Both the position numbers and the translations under genes were made by a program. Of a DNA stretch of 64,000 nt, positions 52,270 to 61,724 are shown one piece after another. The stretch is from JBBATK01 sp044228685 (GTDB lineage Bacteria > Bacteroidota > Ignavibacteria > Kapaibacteriales > NICIL-2): positions 62,001-126,000 of the forward strand of contig JBGAUL010000003.1 in assembly GCA_044228685.1 (NCBI GenBank), read 5' to 3'. A model generated the notes under the pieces. That model searched no databases. It saw only the letters and a list, made by a program, of their open reading frames with translations, and had not been told where the DNA came from. The number at the start of each line of letters is the position of its first letter. Within the stretch, counting starts at the first letter, position 1.

Positions 52270-54525
52270 TTATCGTACTTCTGCTCCGCTCGGTGTTGGT
52301 TCAAGCGGTGAAACGATCGACAAACCATCGGCAGTGTTGGCAGCTAAGAGCATTCCCTGCGACTCCAAACCCATGAGCTTGGCAGGCTTGAGATTAACCA
52401 CGACCACAACGGTCTTACCAACCATAGCTTCAGGTTCGTAGTACTTGCCTATGCCGGCGAGTATCTGACGTTGATCAGCTCCCGTGTCGACAATCAGGCG
52501 TAAGAGTTTATCCGACTTCGGCACGCGCTCCGCGGAGAGCACCGTCGCTGTCCGCAACTGCACTTTCTTGAAATCATCAATCGTTATCAATCCCGCTCCA
52601 TCCAGCACTGCTTCGTCAGCAGCGGCAACTTTCTTCTTTTTCGGAGCAGCTTCGCTTTTCGTTTCCGTCGGCGCTGATCCGTCTCCTAGCTTTGATACCA
52701 GCGAAGCAATCATCTCATCCTCTACCTTGCTGAACAAAATTTCCGGTTTTGTCAAAGTCGTTCCGGCGCTCAGCAGAGGCTCAGGAATCGTTGACCAATA
52801 ATTGTTTCCTGCAATGCCATTGTGCGCGTCACCGCATTCGATGTCGGTGATGCCGAGAAGAGTCTGCAGATGTCGAGACACTGAAGGAAGAATTGGCGCA
52901 AATGCAATGGACAAAGAACGCAATGATTGAGCGCAGATATAAAGCGTCTTTGCGCACTCGTCGCGATCACTCTTCACCGTCTTCCAGGGCTCTGCATCAT
53001 TGAAGTACTTATTCGCAGCCCGAGCCAAGTTCATGGTCTCGGTCAGTGCATCACGGAAATGGAAGCTGCGGTACAAACGAGAAATCTCCTCCGTACCCGC
53101 ACACAACGCAGCTATGAACGCGCTATCACGTTCAAGGAAGTAGCGCAAATGCTTTGCAGCGTACTTGTCGTGCAATTGCTGAGCGTTGAGCTGAGGATCT
53201 CGACGGAAATCTTCGAGCAACAGGGACCACGCTTCATTCAATCGTGCGTATCGTTCAGGCAATACAGGCACTTTTCCTTCAAAATGAGCGTGAAGGAACT
53301 GCATGCTGCGATTGATAAAATTGCCCAGAATAGCCGCCAGCTCATTGTTCGAGCGCGTCTGATAATCTTGCCACGCAAAGTCACTATCGCGTGTTTCCGG
53401 AAAGTTCATCGCTAGTGTGTATCGGAGCGCATCACGTTGATTGGGATGAGGCAATTCTGCCATTGCATCGCGCAGATCAACACTCCAGTTTCTCGATTTC
53501 GAGAACTTCTGTCCTTGAAGATTGAGAAACTCATTGGCCGGAACATTTGCAGGGAGAATTGTATCTCCGTGCGCCATCATCATCGCCGGGAAGAGCAAGG
53601 CATGAAAGACGATATTGTCTTTGCCAATAAACGCGACGTACTCAGTGTCCGCTTCACGTGGTTCAACCTCTTTACTTAACCACCATTCCTTCCACGCATC
53701 CGGTGTACCGCGCTCGTTGGCCCAGCGTTGTGTGGCGGAGATATAGCCGAGAACAGCTTCAAACCAGACATAAATGACCTTGCCATCGGAGCCTTGCAAA
53801 GGCACAGGAACGCCCCAGTTTAGATCACGCGTGATTGCTCGATCGCTCAAACCCTGCTTCAACCACGAACGCGATTGTTGCAATACGTTGTCTTTCCACT
53901 CTGCTTCGTGCGAAGCGATGTACTCTTCAAGTTGCTGTTGAAATCGACCAAGCGGATAATACCAGTGGGTTGATTTACGAACGACCGGAGTATTGCCGCT
54001 TACCAAGCTCTTTGGATTCTTGAGCTCAAGTTGATTGTAATAGGCACCGCAATTGTCGCATTGGTCACCGCGCGCGCGATCAGAACCGCAATTGGGACAA
54101 ATACCTTCTACATAGCGGTCGGGCAGAAACATGTTGCTCTGCTCGTCATAAAATTGATCTTCTTCTTTCTCGACCAACAGACCTTTTGCATGAAAATCGA
54201 GAAACCATTGTTGGGCGAGCTTGTGGTGCAGAGGATCGGAGGTGCGGCCGTAGGTATCAAAACTGAAACCTGCGGCTAGGAATGCATCGAGATTAGCCTG
54301 ATGATAATGATCGATGATGCTCTGGGGTGTGACCCCTTGCTTTTCCGCTGCAATGGTGATAGCAACTCCGTGTTCGTCGGATCCACAGACATAAAGGACT
54401 TTTTCACCGGCCAAGCGTAGAAATCGGGCGTAGAGGTCCGCCGGCAGATATGCACCGGCAATGTGCCCAAGGTGCAAATAGCCATTCGTGTACGGTAAGG
54501 CTGATGTGATGAGATATTGTTTCAT
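52270..54525 (-). CDS. metG: Methionyl-tRNA synthetase with C-terminal tRNA-binding domain
   Basis: A protein of 751 residues. Seen: YLHLGHIAGAYLPAD (HIGH-type motif at 18-21), a four-Cys zinc knuckle (CPNCGSDRARGDQCDNCG, about 145-162), FSKSRNWSVD (KMSKS), and a C-terminal EMAP-like tRNA-binding domain (ITIDDFKKVQLRTATVLSAE, VNLKPAKLMGLESQGMLLA) after an Ala/Lys linker. It charges tRNA-Met and initiator tRNA. Layout is that of the dimeric long MetG. Length is normal for MetG with the appended domain. Confidence 0.97.
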   Translation of the reverse strand: MKQYLITSALPYTNGYLHLGHIAGAYLPADLYARFLRLAGEKVLYVCGSDEHGVAITIAAEKQGVTPQSIIDHYHQANLDAFLAAGFSFDTYGRTSDPLHHKLAQQWFLDFHAKGLLVEKEEDQFYDEQSNMFLPDRYVEGICPNCGSDRARGDQCDNCGAYYNQLELKNPKSLVSGNTPVVRKSTHWYYPLGRFQQQLEEYIASHEAEWKDNVLQQSRSWLKQGLSDRAITRDLNWGVPVPLQGSDGKVIYVWFEAVLGYISATQRWANERGTPDAWKEWWLSKEVEPREADTEYVAFIGKDNIVFHALLFPAMMMAHGDTILPANVPANEFLNLQGQKFSKSRNWSVDLRDAMAELPHPNQRDALRYTLAMNFPETRDSDFAWQDYQTRSNNELAAILGNFINRSMQFLHAHFEGKVPVLPERYARLNEAWSLLLEDFRRDPQLNAQQLHDKYAAKHLRYFLERDSAFIAALCAGTEEISRLYRSFHFRDALTETMNLARAANKYFNDAEPWKTVKSDRDECAKTLYICAQSLRSLSIAFAPILPSVSRHLQTLLGITDIECGDAHNGIAGNNYWSTIPEPLLSAGTTLTKPEILFSKVEDEMIASLVSKLGDGSAPTETKSEAAPKKKKVAAADEAVLDGAGLITIDDFKKVQLRTATVLSAERVPKSDKLLRLIVDTGADQRQILAGIGKYYEPEAMVGKTVVVVVNLKPAKLMGLESQGMLLAANTADGLSIVSPLEPTPSGAEVR

Positions 54526-54772
54526 GCCGAAAAATGTCCTTTTTAAAAGAAGAGCCGACTCAGATCGTTTTTCATGGTGTTAATGATCGGCAACTTCGGA
54601 TTGCAAAGATACGCGAGAGCAGCGTCCTAAACTGAGTTGGGACGGGACTGCTTGTCTCACAAATAGGACAAATTCTCTGCCTTTTTCGAAGCGTTACCTA
54701 TCCACAGCCTATCCCCCGCCATGGGATGTGGATTTCGTATTTTGTCCGAGAGTGATATACACCACAGCCACC

Positions 54773-57553
54773 ATGGTCGCCCCCTTTCGAATCATATTCG
54801 CGCTGCTCTTGGTGTGCACCGGTCTTCGTGCGCAACTCCTCGTCGTGCGTTCTATCGATGTAAGCCAGTACCCTCAACTTTCCGCCAAACTCTACGCTTT
54901 TGATACGTCAATGAGGTTTACGCCGTTGAATCTGACCAAAGACCGTCTCGTCCACGACAATGAAACCCGGCAAAAACTCGGTCAACTGAGCTGCGGCTCA
55001 CAACCTCAGCGTCTTGCAATCTCCGGTACTCTGGTATTCGATGGCAGCACCGAGCGCTATTTGCGTTTGTACCAAGATGGCGTCAGTTCGTGGTTGCGCT
55101 ACCAAGATACAACGAGCGAAAATTCGATTATTGAGGCAGGCTCGCGACCCTACATCATCCGCGATTTTGTTCAAGAACCTGACTCATTGAAGTTGGCATC
55201 GACTCTGATGTTTCCGACCGAAGGGACGAATCTACAACGAGCCCTTACTGATAGTCTTTGCGGGGCATTTGCAGTTGTCTCACGTGGAGTTTTTCATCGA
55301 ACGATTGTCATTGTAGTCGACGGACACTCAACCATTAACCGTCAGCAGATCGACTCACTTGCTCAAGCACTCAAGGTTACAATACACGCAGTCTGCATAG
55401 GCATAAGTGCAGATGATGATCTACGCTTCGTCGTTGCGCATAGCGGAGGCGTTGTTCTCGAGAATCAATCACCCAGCAACATCTCGCAAGCGATGGCTGT
55501 GCTATCGCAGATATCTTCGGGTGCACCGGGATGTACAATTCAATGGACAACCGACTCCACACTCTGTACAAAAAATCGAAGTGCACGCTTCGATGCTTTG
55601 TCAATAGGAACGATAGCGACCTATCGTTATACCATTCCTGATTCACTACATCGTCACTTGGTTGCTTCAATAAGCTACGCCGATATCGGCGCGATTCCTG
55701 ATGGAGCGCATGGCGACACTACCGTCAACCTCACAGCTGTGGGCGGCGTTGTAACTATCAACGATATCATCAGCGACAATCCGCAATTCGAAATTCTCGG
55801 TTCCTTCCGCGGTGTCACTGTTGCACGTGGCTTTACTTTTCCGATCACAGTTCGATTCAATTCAACCGACGACTACCGACGTTTTGCTCGCATCTCTGTC
55901 ATCACCGATGGATGCGATTCGCTCGAAATCATCGTTCTTGCAAACGAACGTGAGAACCCGGCTCTCAGTCCACGTCTCGAGAACTTCCGCGGCGGTGAGC
56001 GCATCTTTGCCGGAAGTGTGGCCGAAGTGCAGTGGAGTGGAGTGCCCCCGGTCGATCCTGTGCGTCTCGAGTACACAATCGATGGCGGCAATAGCTGGAA
56101 TAGTATTTCGCAAAACGCAACCGGACTTCGAACATTTTGGCGCTGTCCTGACTCGGTCTCAACGCTCTGCTTCATGCGCATTGCAAGTCTTGGTCCATTA
56201 AGCGTCTTTCACTACTCTGACTCTGCATTTCAAATCCGTCGTCCAAAACTCAACGTCCATCCCGTTCAATGCGGCACAGTTCGTTTAGGTGAACAGCGAG
56301 AAGTAGTGACTCAGAGCGTAGTGTGTAACACGACAAACACTTTGTTCTACATCGATTCCGCTCGATGCTACACACCGGACTTCACAGTAGTCTCCGGATA
56401 TCCCAACACTGTTGCTTTGAGTTCATGCGCAGATCTTGAACTGCGCTTTCAGCCAACACGAATTGGAATACTGTACGACACCATAAGCGTGTACACCAGT
56501 GTCGGACTCATCCGCATTCCTGTTTCCGGTTTCGCTCGTGCGTCGCTCGCATCGCCTCCTGATTACATCAGCATGGGTCGCGTGGCAATCGGAATTACAA
56601 CCGATACCATTATTCACACTGCGCTGTGTAGAAGTGCAGATCAAATTGTACGCGTCTCCAATGCGGTGAGAAGCTTGCCCGATACTGCTCACTTCTTGCT
56701 GCCTGAACAAAAGCTGAGTGCAGTTCTGACGCCGGAAGATCCTTGTCTTCAGTTGCGCTGCCAGTACTTCTGTTCACAAGTCGGACGATTCTGTTCACGC
56801 ATTCTCATCGACACAGACAGCGATCGTTATGAGACCCTGATGTACGGCGAAGGCATCTGTGCTCCACCCCAGCCACACTACGGAATTGAGATTCCCGACA
56901 GTCTGAAAGTTGCAATCGGAGGTATGGTTGATGTACCAATTCAATACTATCCTGCACCGGTTCCTTACCGTCAAATGAAACGTCCTTGGACGATTCGCTT
57001 GCGTTACAACAGAACAATCTTATTCCCCATGGGCACAACACCTAAGGGTGTGGATCAACCCGATAGTGAGTATGCAGTGATGACGATTAGCGGTCGTGGA
57101 TTTGAAATCGGCGACACACTCATTACGCTGCACTTCATGGGCACCTTGGGAACATCGGACGTTGCGCTCATGCGCTTGGAAGCTTTTCTGTGGCGTGACG
57201 AGTGTCAATATGATCCGCCACTGGCATCGGGTCGCATCTTCTTTACCAATGTCTGTCGCGCCGGTGGACTCCGAGAATTCGTACTCAACGACTCGCTTGT
57301 CTTCCGCTCAGTACAACCCAATCCGTCACGTGAATATGCAGCCGTGGAATTTTCACTGCGCGAGAACGGATGGACTAGCCTCAGCATTGTAGATGTGTTT
57401 GGTCGCACCGTACGCGAAGTATTTGCAGAAGAATTGAATCACGGCAGTTACACTGCGAGTGTTGATGTGCGTGATCTAACACCGGGAGACTATTACGCCA
57501 TACTCAGCACTCCAACAGGCAGGATTTCAACTTTGATTGGAGTCGTGCGTTGA
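54773..57553 (+). CDS. Large secreted T9SS cargo with VWA-like and choice-of-anchor domains
   Basis: A protein of 926 residues. Signal peptide MVAPFRIIFALLLVCTGLRA from the ATG at 54773; a longer frame to 54728 would bury it. Residues about 85-270 resemble a von Willebrand A domain with an imperfect MIDAS (FDGSTE, GTNLQRAL, VVDGHST). Beta-sandwich regions follow, including a choice-of-anchor D-like stretch (about 480-590; LNVHPVQCGTVRLGEQREVV). The C-terminus carries a T9SS type A sorting domain: VQPNPSREYAAVEFSLRENG, IVDVFGRTVREVF, and LTPGDYYAI. It ends overlapping the next gene's start, so the pair is translationally coupled. Confidence 0.85.
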   Translation: MVAPFRIIFALLLVCTGLRAQLLVVRSIDVSQYPQLSAKLYAFDTSMRFTPLNLTKDRLVHDNETRQKLGQLSCGSQPQRLAISGTLVFDGSTERYLRLYQDGVSSWLRYQDTTSENSIIEAGSRPYIIRDFVQEPDSLKLASTLMFPTEGTNLQRALTDSLCGAFAVVSRGVFHRTIVIVVDGHSTINRQQIDSLAQALKVTIHAVCIGISADDDLRFVVAHSGGVVLENQSPSNISQAMAVLSQISSGAPGCTIQWTTDSTLCTKNRSARFDALSIGTIATYRYTIPDSLHRHLVASISYADIGAIPDGAHGDTTVNLTAVGGVVTINDIISDNPQFEILGSFRGVTVARGFTFPITVRFNSTDDYRRFARISVITDGCDSLEIIVLANERENPALSPRLENFRGGERIFAGSVAEVQWSGVPPVDPVRLEYTIDGGNSWNSISQNATGLRTFWRCPDSVSTLCFMRIASLGPLSVFHYSDSAFQIRRPKLNVHPVQCGTVRLGEQREVVTQSVVCNTTNTLFYIDSARCYTPDFTVVSGYPNTVALSSCADLELRFQPTRIGILYDTISVYTSVGLIRIPVSGFARASLASPPDYISMGRVAIGITTDTIIHTALCRSADQIVRVSNAVRSLPDTAHFLLPEQKLSAVLTPEDPCLQLRCQYFCSQVGRFCSRILIDTDSDRYETLMYGEGICAPPQPHYGIEIPDSLKVAIGGMVDVPIQYYPAPVPYRQMKRPWTIRLRYNRTILFPMGTTPKGVDQPDSEYAVMTISGRGFEIGDTLITLHFMGTLGTSDVALMRLEAFLWRDECQYDPPLASGRIFFTNVCRAGGLREFVLNDSLVFRSVQPNPSREYAAVEFSLRENGWTSLSIVDVFGRTVREVFAEELNHGSYTASVDVRDLTPGDYYAILSTPTGRISTLIGVVR

Positions 57554-59451
57554 GGCTAATCGCTACCGTGTTTACATTCTTCATCGTATGCAGCGCACTC
57601 AGCGCCCAAGACGCCGACACAAATGTGCGTCTACGATTTGGAGCTTTTGCCGGTGGCAACGCAAACTTTCACGCAGCAAGTTTTGGTTCGATTGCAGGAT
57701 TCCCCTCGTGCTGTCCGCAGTACACCTCAGGTGCCGGACTCACCCCTGCAGCCGCGGTGTTTGTCGAGATACCGCTGTCTAACGTCCTCTCTCACATGGT
57801 GCGCGTAACCTTGTCAGACATGAGCGGTCGGATGAGCTCAGTTGAAACCGTACCCGTGATAGTCTCGCACCGTCTCACAGACGCCAAAATCCAGCACACA
57901 CTTGAAGCAAACATCAAAGGTATCGGCATAGAACCGTTGGTTCACTTTCGATTGTCAGATGCTATTGGCGTGTTTACCGGACTTCGCTGCGAGTTCTCTC
58001 TTAAAGGAACAATTGATCAGCGCGAAGAGTTAGTTGCACCGGACGTTGGCACTTTCGAGAATGGCTCACGCATTCGCAACACGCAATCCGGCAACATCTT
58101 CGCATTGCAGCCAATTGTGGTTTCGGCTATTGGCGGACTGCGCGTTGAGCTCCCAATGAACAAAGACGCATCAGTGCTGTTCATCCCCGAGCTGAGCTTT
58201 GGATTTGGTCTCAACACTGTTACAGGCAGCGAAGAATGGCGCGTGCATTCACTTCGTCTTGGCGCGTCGCTCGCCTTTCAATCACCAAAGCAACGTGGCA
58301 CACGATCACGCGACGTAGAAAATCTCATTGTAAAAAGCGACGTCGCGGCAACACCATTTGATGGCATTCGCGAGATACCGGGTCAGAGCATTCGGTTCGA
58401 AGAGTCGGAACACATCGACATTCAACCACTTCTTCCCTACATCTTTTTCGATGCGAACTCTGAAGCATTGCCCTATCGATATGCAAGTACGGTTGATGGC
58501 GACATTGATTATTTCGATGCAGAGTCAGCAACACAGTCGACTGCGCTGGCAACCTATTATCGCATTCTCACCATTGTTGGCTCGCGTTTACGCAAGAATC
58601 CGAGTGAGAGTATAACTCTCTGCGGCGTCGTTGATTCAACAGAAGAACGTGCTTCGGATATTGCTCGTCGTCGCGCTGAAAACATCGGCCGTTACCTGCA
58701 AAAAGTCTGGCGCATCGATCGCAGCAGGATCCATACCACAACTCGTCCAATTGCTTCTGCAGCTACTGACGAAGCCCGCACAAAATCCGCAGAACTTCAT
58801 CGTGTTGAGATATCAGCATCACTGAAGATACTAGCGCCAATGCAGCATCGTGACACAACCTTAGCACTTCAACCTCGATTCCTTCGCATTCGTCCACAAG
58901 CATCCGGCACTGATGTGTCAGAACATTGGGAGATCAATCTGTGGCAGAAAAATCGTTTGCTGAAGAGTTATAGTGGAAGCGGTGCGCCGCCGGTGAAACT
59001 GACGACGGATCTTCAAGAAGAGACTCGTGATTTAGGTTCAGACTCTATCGTAGCTCTCTGCATTATCAACGGTCGAAGCGGTGCTGCAAGTTCTTCAACC
59101 TCTTCAGTCGCCGTTGAGCGACGCTCTCTAGATCGCAAACACGTGGAGCACTTACCCGACACCCTTGAGGTGGCATCCTCTTTTCTCGTAGGCATCGGAG
59201 TTGATGATGACGGAATTCGCAAAGCGCAACTCAGTGCTCTTCGCAGCTTGCTACCTGAAGTTTTGACGGCTCAGATACAAGACTACTCCGGCACATCCGG
59301 ACGAGAGGCTTCGTCGCTGGTAAATAGTCTTTCCTTACGAGCAGATCGCACCACCATTGTTAATCCCGACGCTTCTCTCTACTCCGCAACCTTCCCAGAG
59401 AACCGCTTCTACAATCGCTGCGTTCGCGTGCTGATGCGGAGTCCGCGTTAG
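57550..59451 (+). CDS. Outer-membrane barrel with OmpA-like domains
   Basis: A protein of 633 residues beginning at a TTG that overlaps the preceding TGA (TTGA). The signal peptide MRLIATVFTFFIVCSALSAQ starts right there, which supports that start. Residues about 25-250 look like an outer-membrane barrel; an OmpA-like domain (about 290-420; LLPYIFFDANSEAL, GSRLRKNPSESITLCGVVDS, SAELHRVEIS) follows, then a spacer and a second, weaker OmpA-like segment ending FPENRFYNRCVRVLMRSP. This order is the same as in the 913-residue PD40 protein at 11978-14719. It may anchor or cooperate with the coupled T9SS cargo. Confidence 0.82.
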   Translation: MRLIATVFTFFIVCSALSAQDADTNVRLRFGAFAGGNANFHAASFGSIAGFPSCCPQYTSGAGLTPAAAVFVEIPLSNVLSHMVRVTLSDMSGRMSSVETVPVIVSHRLTDAKIQHTLEANIKGIGIEPLVHFRLSDAIGVFTGLRCEFSLKGTIDQREELVAPDVGTFENGSRIRNTQSGNIFALQPIVVSAIGGLRVELPMNKDASVLFIPELSFGFGLNTVTGSEEWRVHSLRLGASLAFQSPKQRGTRSRDVENLIVKSDVAATPFDGIREIPGQSIRFEESEHIDIQPLLPYIFFDANSEALPYRYASTVDGDIDYFDAESATQSTALATYYRILTIVGSRLRKNPSESITLCGVVDSTEERASDIARRRAENIGRYLQKVWRIDRSRIHTTTRPIASAATDEARTKSAELHRVEISASLKILAPMQHRDTTLALQPRFLRIRPQASGTDVSEHWEINLWQKNRLLKSYSGSGAPPVKLTTDLQEETRDLGSDSIVALCIINGRSGAASSSTSSVAVERRSLDRKHVEHLPDTLEVASSFLVGIGVDDDGIRKAQLSALRSLLPEVLTAQIQDYSGTSGREASSLVNSLSLRADRTTIVNPDASLYSATFPENRFYNRCVRVLMRSPR

Positions 59452-59472
59452 TTCTCCGCATGAAGCTTCAGA

Positions 59473-60177
59473 TCAGCTTTTCTTCTTTGCTCCAGCCTCC
59501 GCTTCTTTTCTCTGCAATGCCTTCAGCGCTTCTCGAACGCTAAGAGGTTTTAGAGGAACCTTATTAACGAAGTCACGGACCCAGGCTTCATCCGTGTATG
59601 AGTATTGTCGCAAAGCCCATCCAATTGCTTTCTGCAGGAAAAACTCCTTGGACTCAACGTGTGGCATTATCGCACTGCGGAGCAAATCAAGATCTGTTGC
59701 ACTCTTATAACCCAATTGAAAAATGATTGCCGTGCGATTAAGCCACATGTTGTCGCAATGAATCCACCGCTGAACAATGCTCTTCACTTCTTTTGGTCGT
59801 TGCTTGAAATACGCCCCCACTTGATGTGCAGCAATTGCGTCGACAGTATCCCACCAGGATTTTTTGCAGATTAGATTTTCATACAACTCGATATCACCCT
59901 CATGTGCTTTTTTCGAAAAGCGATCACAGATATCCATTGCTGCGTATTGCACTTCTCGTTGAGGCTGAGACCAGAGTTCTAGGATAATCTGGTTTTTTAG
60001 CTCGAGCTCCGGTAGACCGTGTTCTTTGAAGAAAGAGCGTACGATCTGACGTCGGACCGGTGATTTGATGCCGAAATATTCGAATTGATCGCGCATATAG
60101 GCTTTCATGCCTTTTGCGAGTTCAACGTCAGCGTGGGCTGACAATTCGCGTACTAATTGTCGGGTATATGTGTGCAT
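59473..60177 (-). CDS. DNA alkylation repair protein (AlkD-like)
   Basis: A protein of 234 residues made of HEAT-like helices, matching the AlkD DNA glycosylase family that removes N3- and N7-alkylpurines. Seen: MRDQFEYFGIKSPVRRQIVR, the SWWDTVDAIA segment carrying the catalytic Asp environment of AlkD, WLNRTAIIFQL, and FFLQKAIGWALRQY. Length is normal. It is divergent from the HMA protein gene; a longer frame of that gene would overlap its start. No neighbouring repair genes. Confidence 0.9.
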   Translation of the reverse strand: MHTYTRQLVRELSAHADVELAKGMKAYMRDQFEYFGIKSPVRRQIVRSFFKEHGLPELELKNQIILELWSQPQREVQYAAMDICDRFSKKAHEGDIELYENLICKKSWWDTVDAIAAHQVGAYFKQRPKEVKSIVQRWIHCDNMWLNRTAIIFQLGYKSATDLDLLRSAIMPHVESKEFFLQKAIGWALRQYSYTDEAWVRDFVNKVPLKPLSVREALKALQRKEAEAGAKKKS

Positions 60178-60288
60178 GATCAGGTATTTGCTTGGTTTTC
60201 ACAAAATTCTGCACTAGCGCTCAATAATGCTGTACCATCGCATCGATTTCATTGGGCTAATTTGCGTCTGAGTTTCACCAATACGACT

Positions 60289-60633
60289 ATGACCATGAAA
60301 ATTCTAATTGCTCTTGCTTGCAGCATCTTGCTTTCCGCCGGGCTCCAGGCAGCTACTCGCACCGATACTTTGCATGTTTCCGGTAATTGCGGTTCTTGCA
60401 AGAAGAAGATCGAATCACCATTCAAGGACATGAAGGGTGTTGAGAGTGCTAAGTGGGACAAACACACTAAGCTCTTTGTCGTCAATTACGATCCAGAAGT
60501 CGTTACGATTGCAAAGATCAAGGAAGCTATCGTCGCTCAAGGCTACGATACCGAAGGTTTAGTTGCTAGCGAAGCTGTCTATAACAAACTTCCAAAGTGC
60601 TGTCAGTATCGAAGCGGAAGTCACGAGGAATAG
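60289..60633 (+). CDS. Secreted heavy-metal-associated (HMA) domain protein
   Basis: A protein of 114 residues. Starts at 60289 or 60295; both give the signal peptide MKILIALACSILLSAGLQA. The mature part is one HMA (ferredoxin-like) domain with the metal motif GNCGSC (CxxC), AKWDKHTKLFVVNYDPE, and IKEAIVAQGYDTEG. An extra Cys pair (PKCCQYR) lies near the C-terminus. Such secreted HMA proteins bind copper or mercury in the periplasm. A longer frame beginning at 60157 overlaps the AlkD gene and lacks homology. A terminator follows. Confidence 0.85.
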   Translation: MTMKILIALACSILLSAGLQAATRTDTLHVSGNCGSCKKKIESPFKDMKGVESAKWDKHTKLFVVNYDPEVVTIAKIKEAIVAQGYDTEGLVASEAVYNKLPKCCQYRSGSHEE

Positions 60634-60669
60634 ACAATAGCAAGACAAAACATTGTACCTGTAAATTGA

Positions 60670-60708
60670 AGAGGCAGACTGTTAGCGACAGCCTGCCTCT
60701 TTCTTTTT
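60670..60708 (+). terminator. Rho-independent terminator of the HMA gene
   Basis: An 8-bp stem (AGAGGCAG with CTGCCTCT) plus an inner CTGT/ACAG stem is followed by TTCTTTTT, about 37 bp after the HMA stop. Confidence 0.85.
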
Positions 60709-60734
60709 GACAATTTTCTTCCGGCACTACAAGC

Positions 60735-61499
60735 TTACATAGCATTCAGTCGTTGGTACACAGCAAAGTGTGCACCTGCCGGATCACGAATGATGCAGAA
60801 GCGACCATGATCGCCTGCATTGCCTGGACCAATCAATACGATGCCACCGTTTGCACCGACTTTAGCTGCGGTAGCATCGCAATCACTGACAAATACATAA
60901 GGCATCCAGTTAGGCGGCACATCAGGAATGTGCATCATGCCTCCAATGCTCTGATTGTTGCATTGCCATTCAACATAGTCCGCACTACCTCCGGTACCCC
61001 AACCAAGAAGCTGCGTGTAGAATGATTTACATTCCTCCACTTTATTGGTCGCCAATTCATACCAGCCAAATGCATGTTCCTCATCGTTAATATCAGCTCC
61101 GGCATGTGTTACTTTTTGCCACAAAAAGACAACAGCCCCAGAAGGATCGGAGATGATCGACATACGGCCTATGTCCATGACATCGAATGCAGGCGCCATA
61201 ACAGTACCTCCAAGACCAGCGACCCGAGCCGTGACCTCGTCGACGTTCTGCACGTTGACATAACAATTCCAATGCGAAGGCACACCCATCTCACGCTGCG
61301 CTTTGTCCAAGGTCATACCTGCGCCGACACATTTGTCACCCTTGTAAAACATTGTGTAGAATTCACCCGGAGCGTACTCCATGTCTTGCGATGTCCAGCC
61401 GAACACGGCATTATAAAATGTCTTTGCACCTGCTTGGTCGGTCGTTGCTAACTCAGTCCAGCAAAACTGTCCATGAGCATACTGTTCTACTACTGGCAT
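60735..61499 (-). CDS. VOC-superfamily protein with two glyoxalase-like domains
   Basis: A protein of 254 residues; AAGGGAG precedes the ATG at 61499. Two tandem VOC (glyoxalase/bleomycin-resistance) domains occupy about 8-125 and 135-250. Each begins with a FxWxEL pattern (GQFCWTELATTDQAGAKTFY and FGWYELATNKVEECKSFYTQ) and ends in RDPAG- or SDPSG-type motifs. No specific enzyme can be named; many double-VOC proteins of this length have unknown roles. It is convergent with the HMA gene. Confidence 0.88.
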   Translation of the reverse strand: MPVVEQYAHGQFCWTELATTDQAGAKTFYNAVFGWTSQDMEYAPGEFYTMFYKGDKCVGAGMTLDKAQREMGVPSHWNCYVNVQNVDEVTARVAGLGGTVMAPAFDVMDIGRMSIISDPSGAVVFLWQKVTHAGADINDEEHAFGWYELATNKVEECKSFYTQLLGWGTGGSADYVEWQCNNQSIGGMMHIPDVPPNWMPYVFVSDCDATAAKVGANGGIVLIGPGNAGDHGRFCIIRDPAGAHFAVYQRLNAM

Positions 61500-61724
61500 A
61501 AATCTCCCTTGTTTGTAAATACATCAATCATCTCCTAAGCTCAATATAATCCAGAATGCTTCTGCACGCAGAGTCTTCGTTCTGCTTTACCAAGTGTTAA
61601 ATATTCAATGATGTGTAAACGTTAAGCGAGTCGCGAAACTCTATAGCCTGCTGACGCATTCTGCCTCTCGCGTCAATTCCTAACACTGTTCTTTTTAACC
61701 ACAATTTTTATGGGGAGCGGAGCT

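Noticed and set aside
60157..60288. N-terminal extension of the HMA protein
   Set aside because: The extra 44 residues overlap the AlkD gene and would hide the signal peptide starting at 60289.
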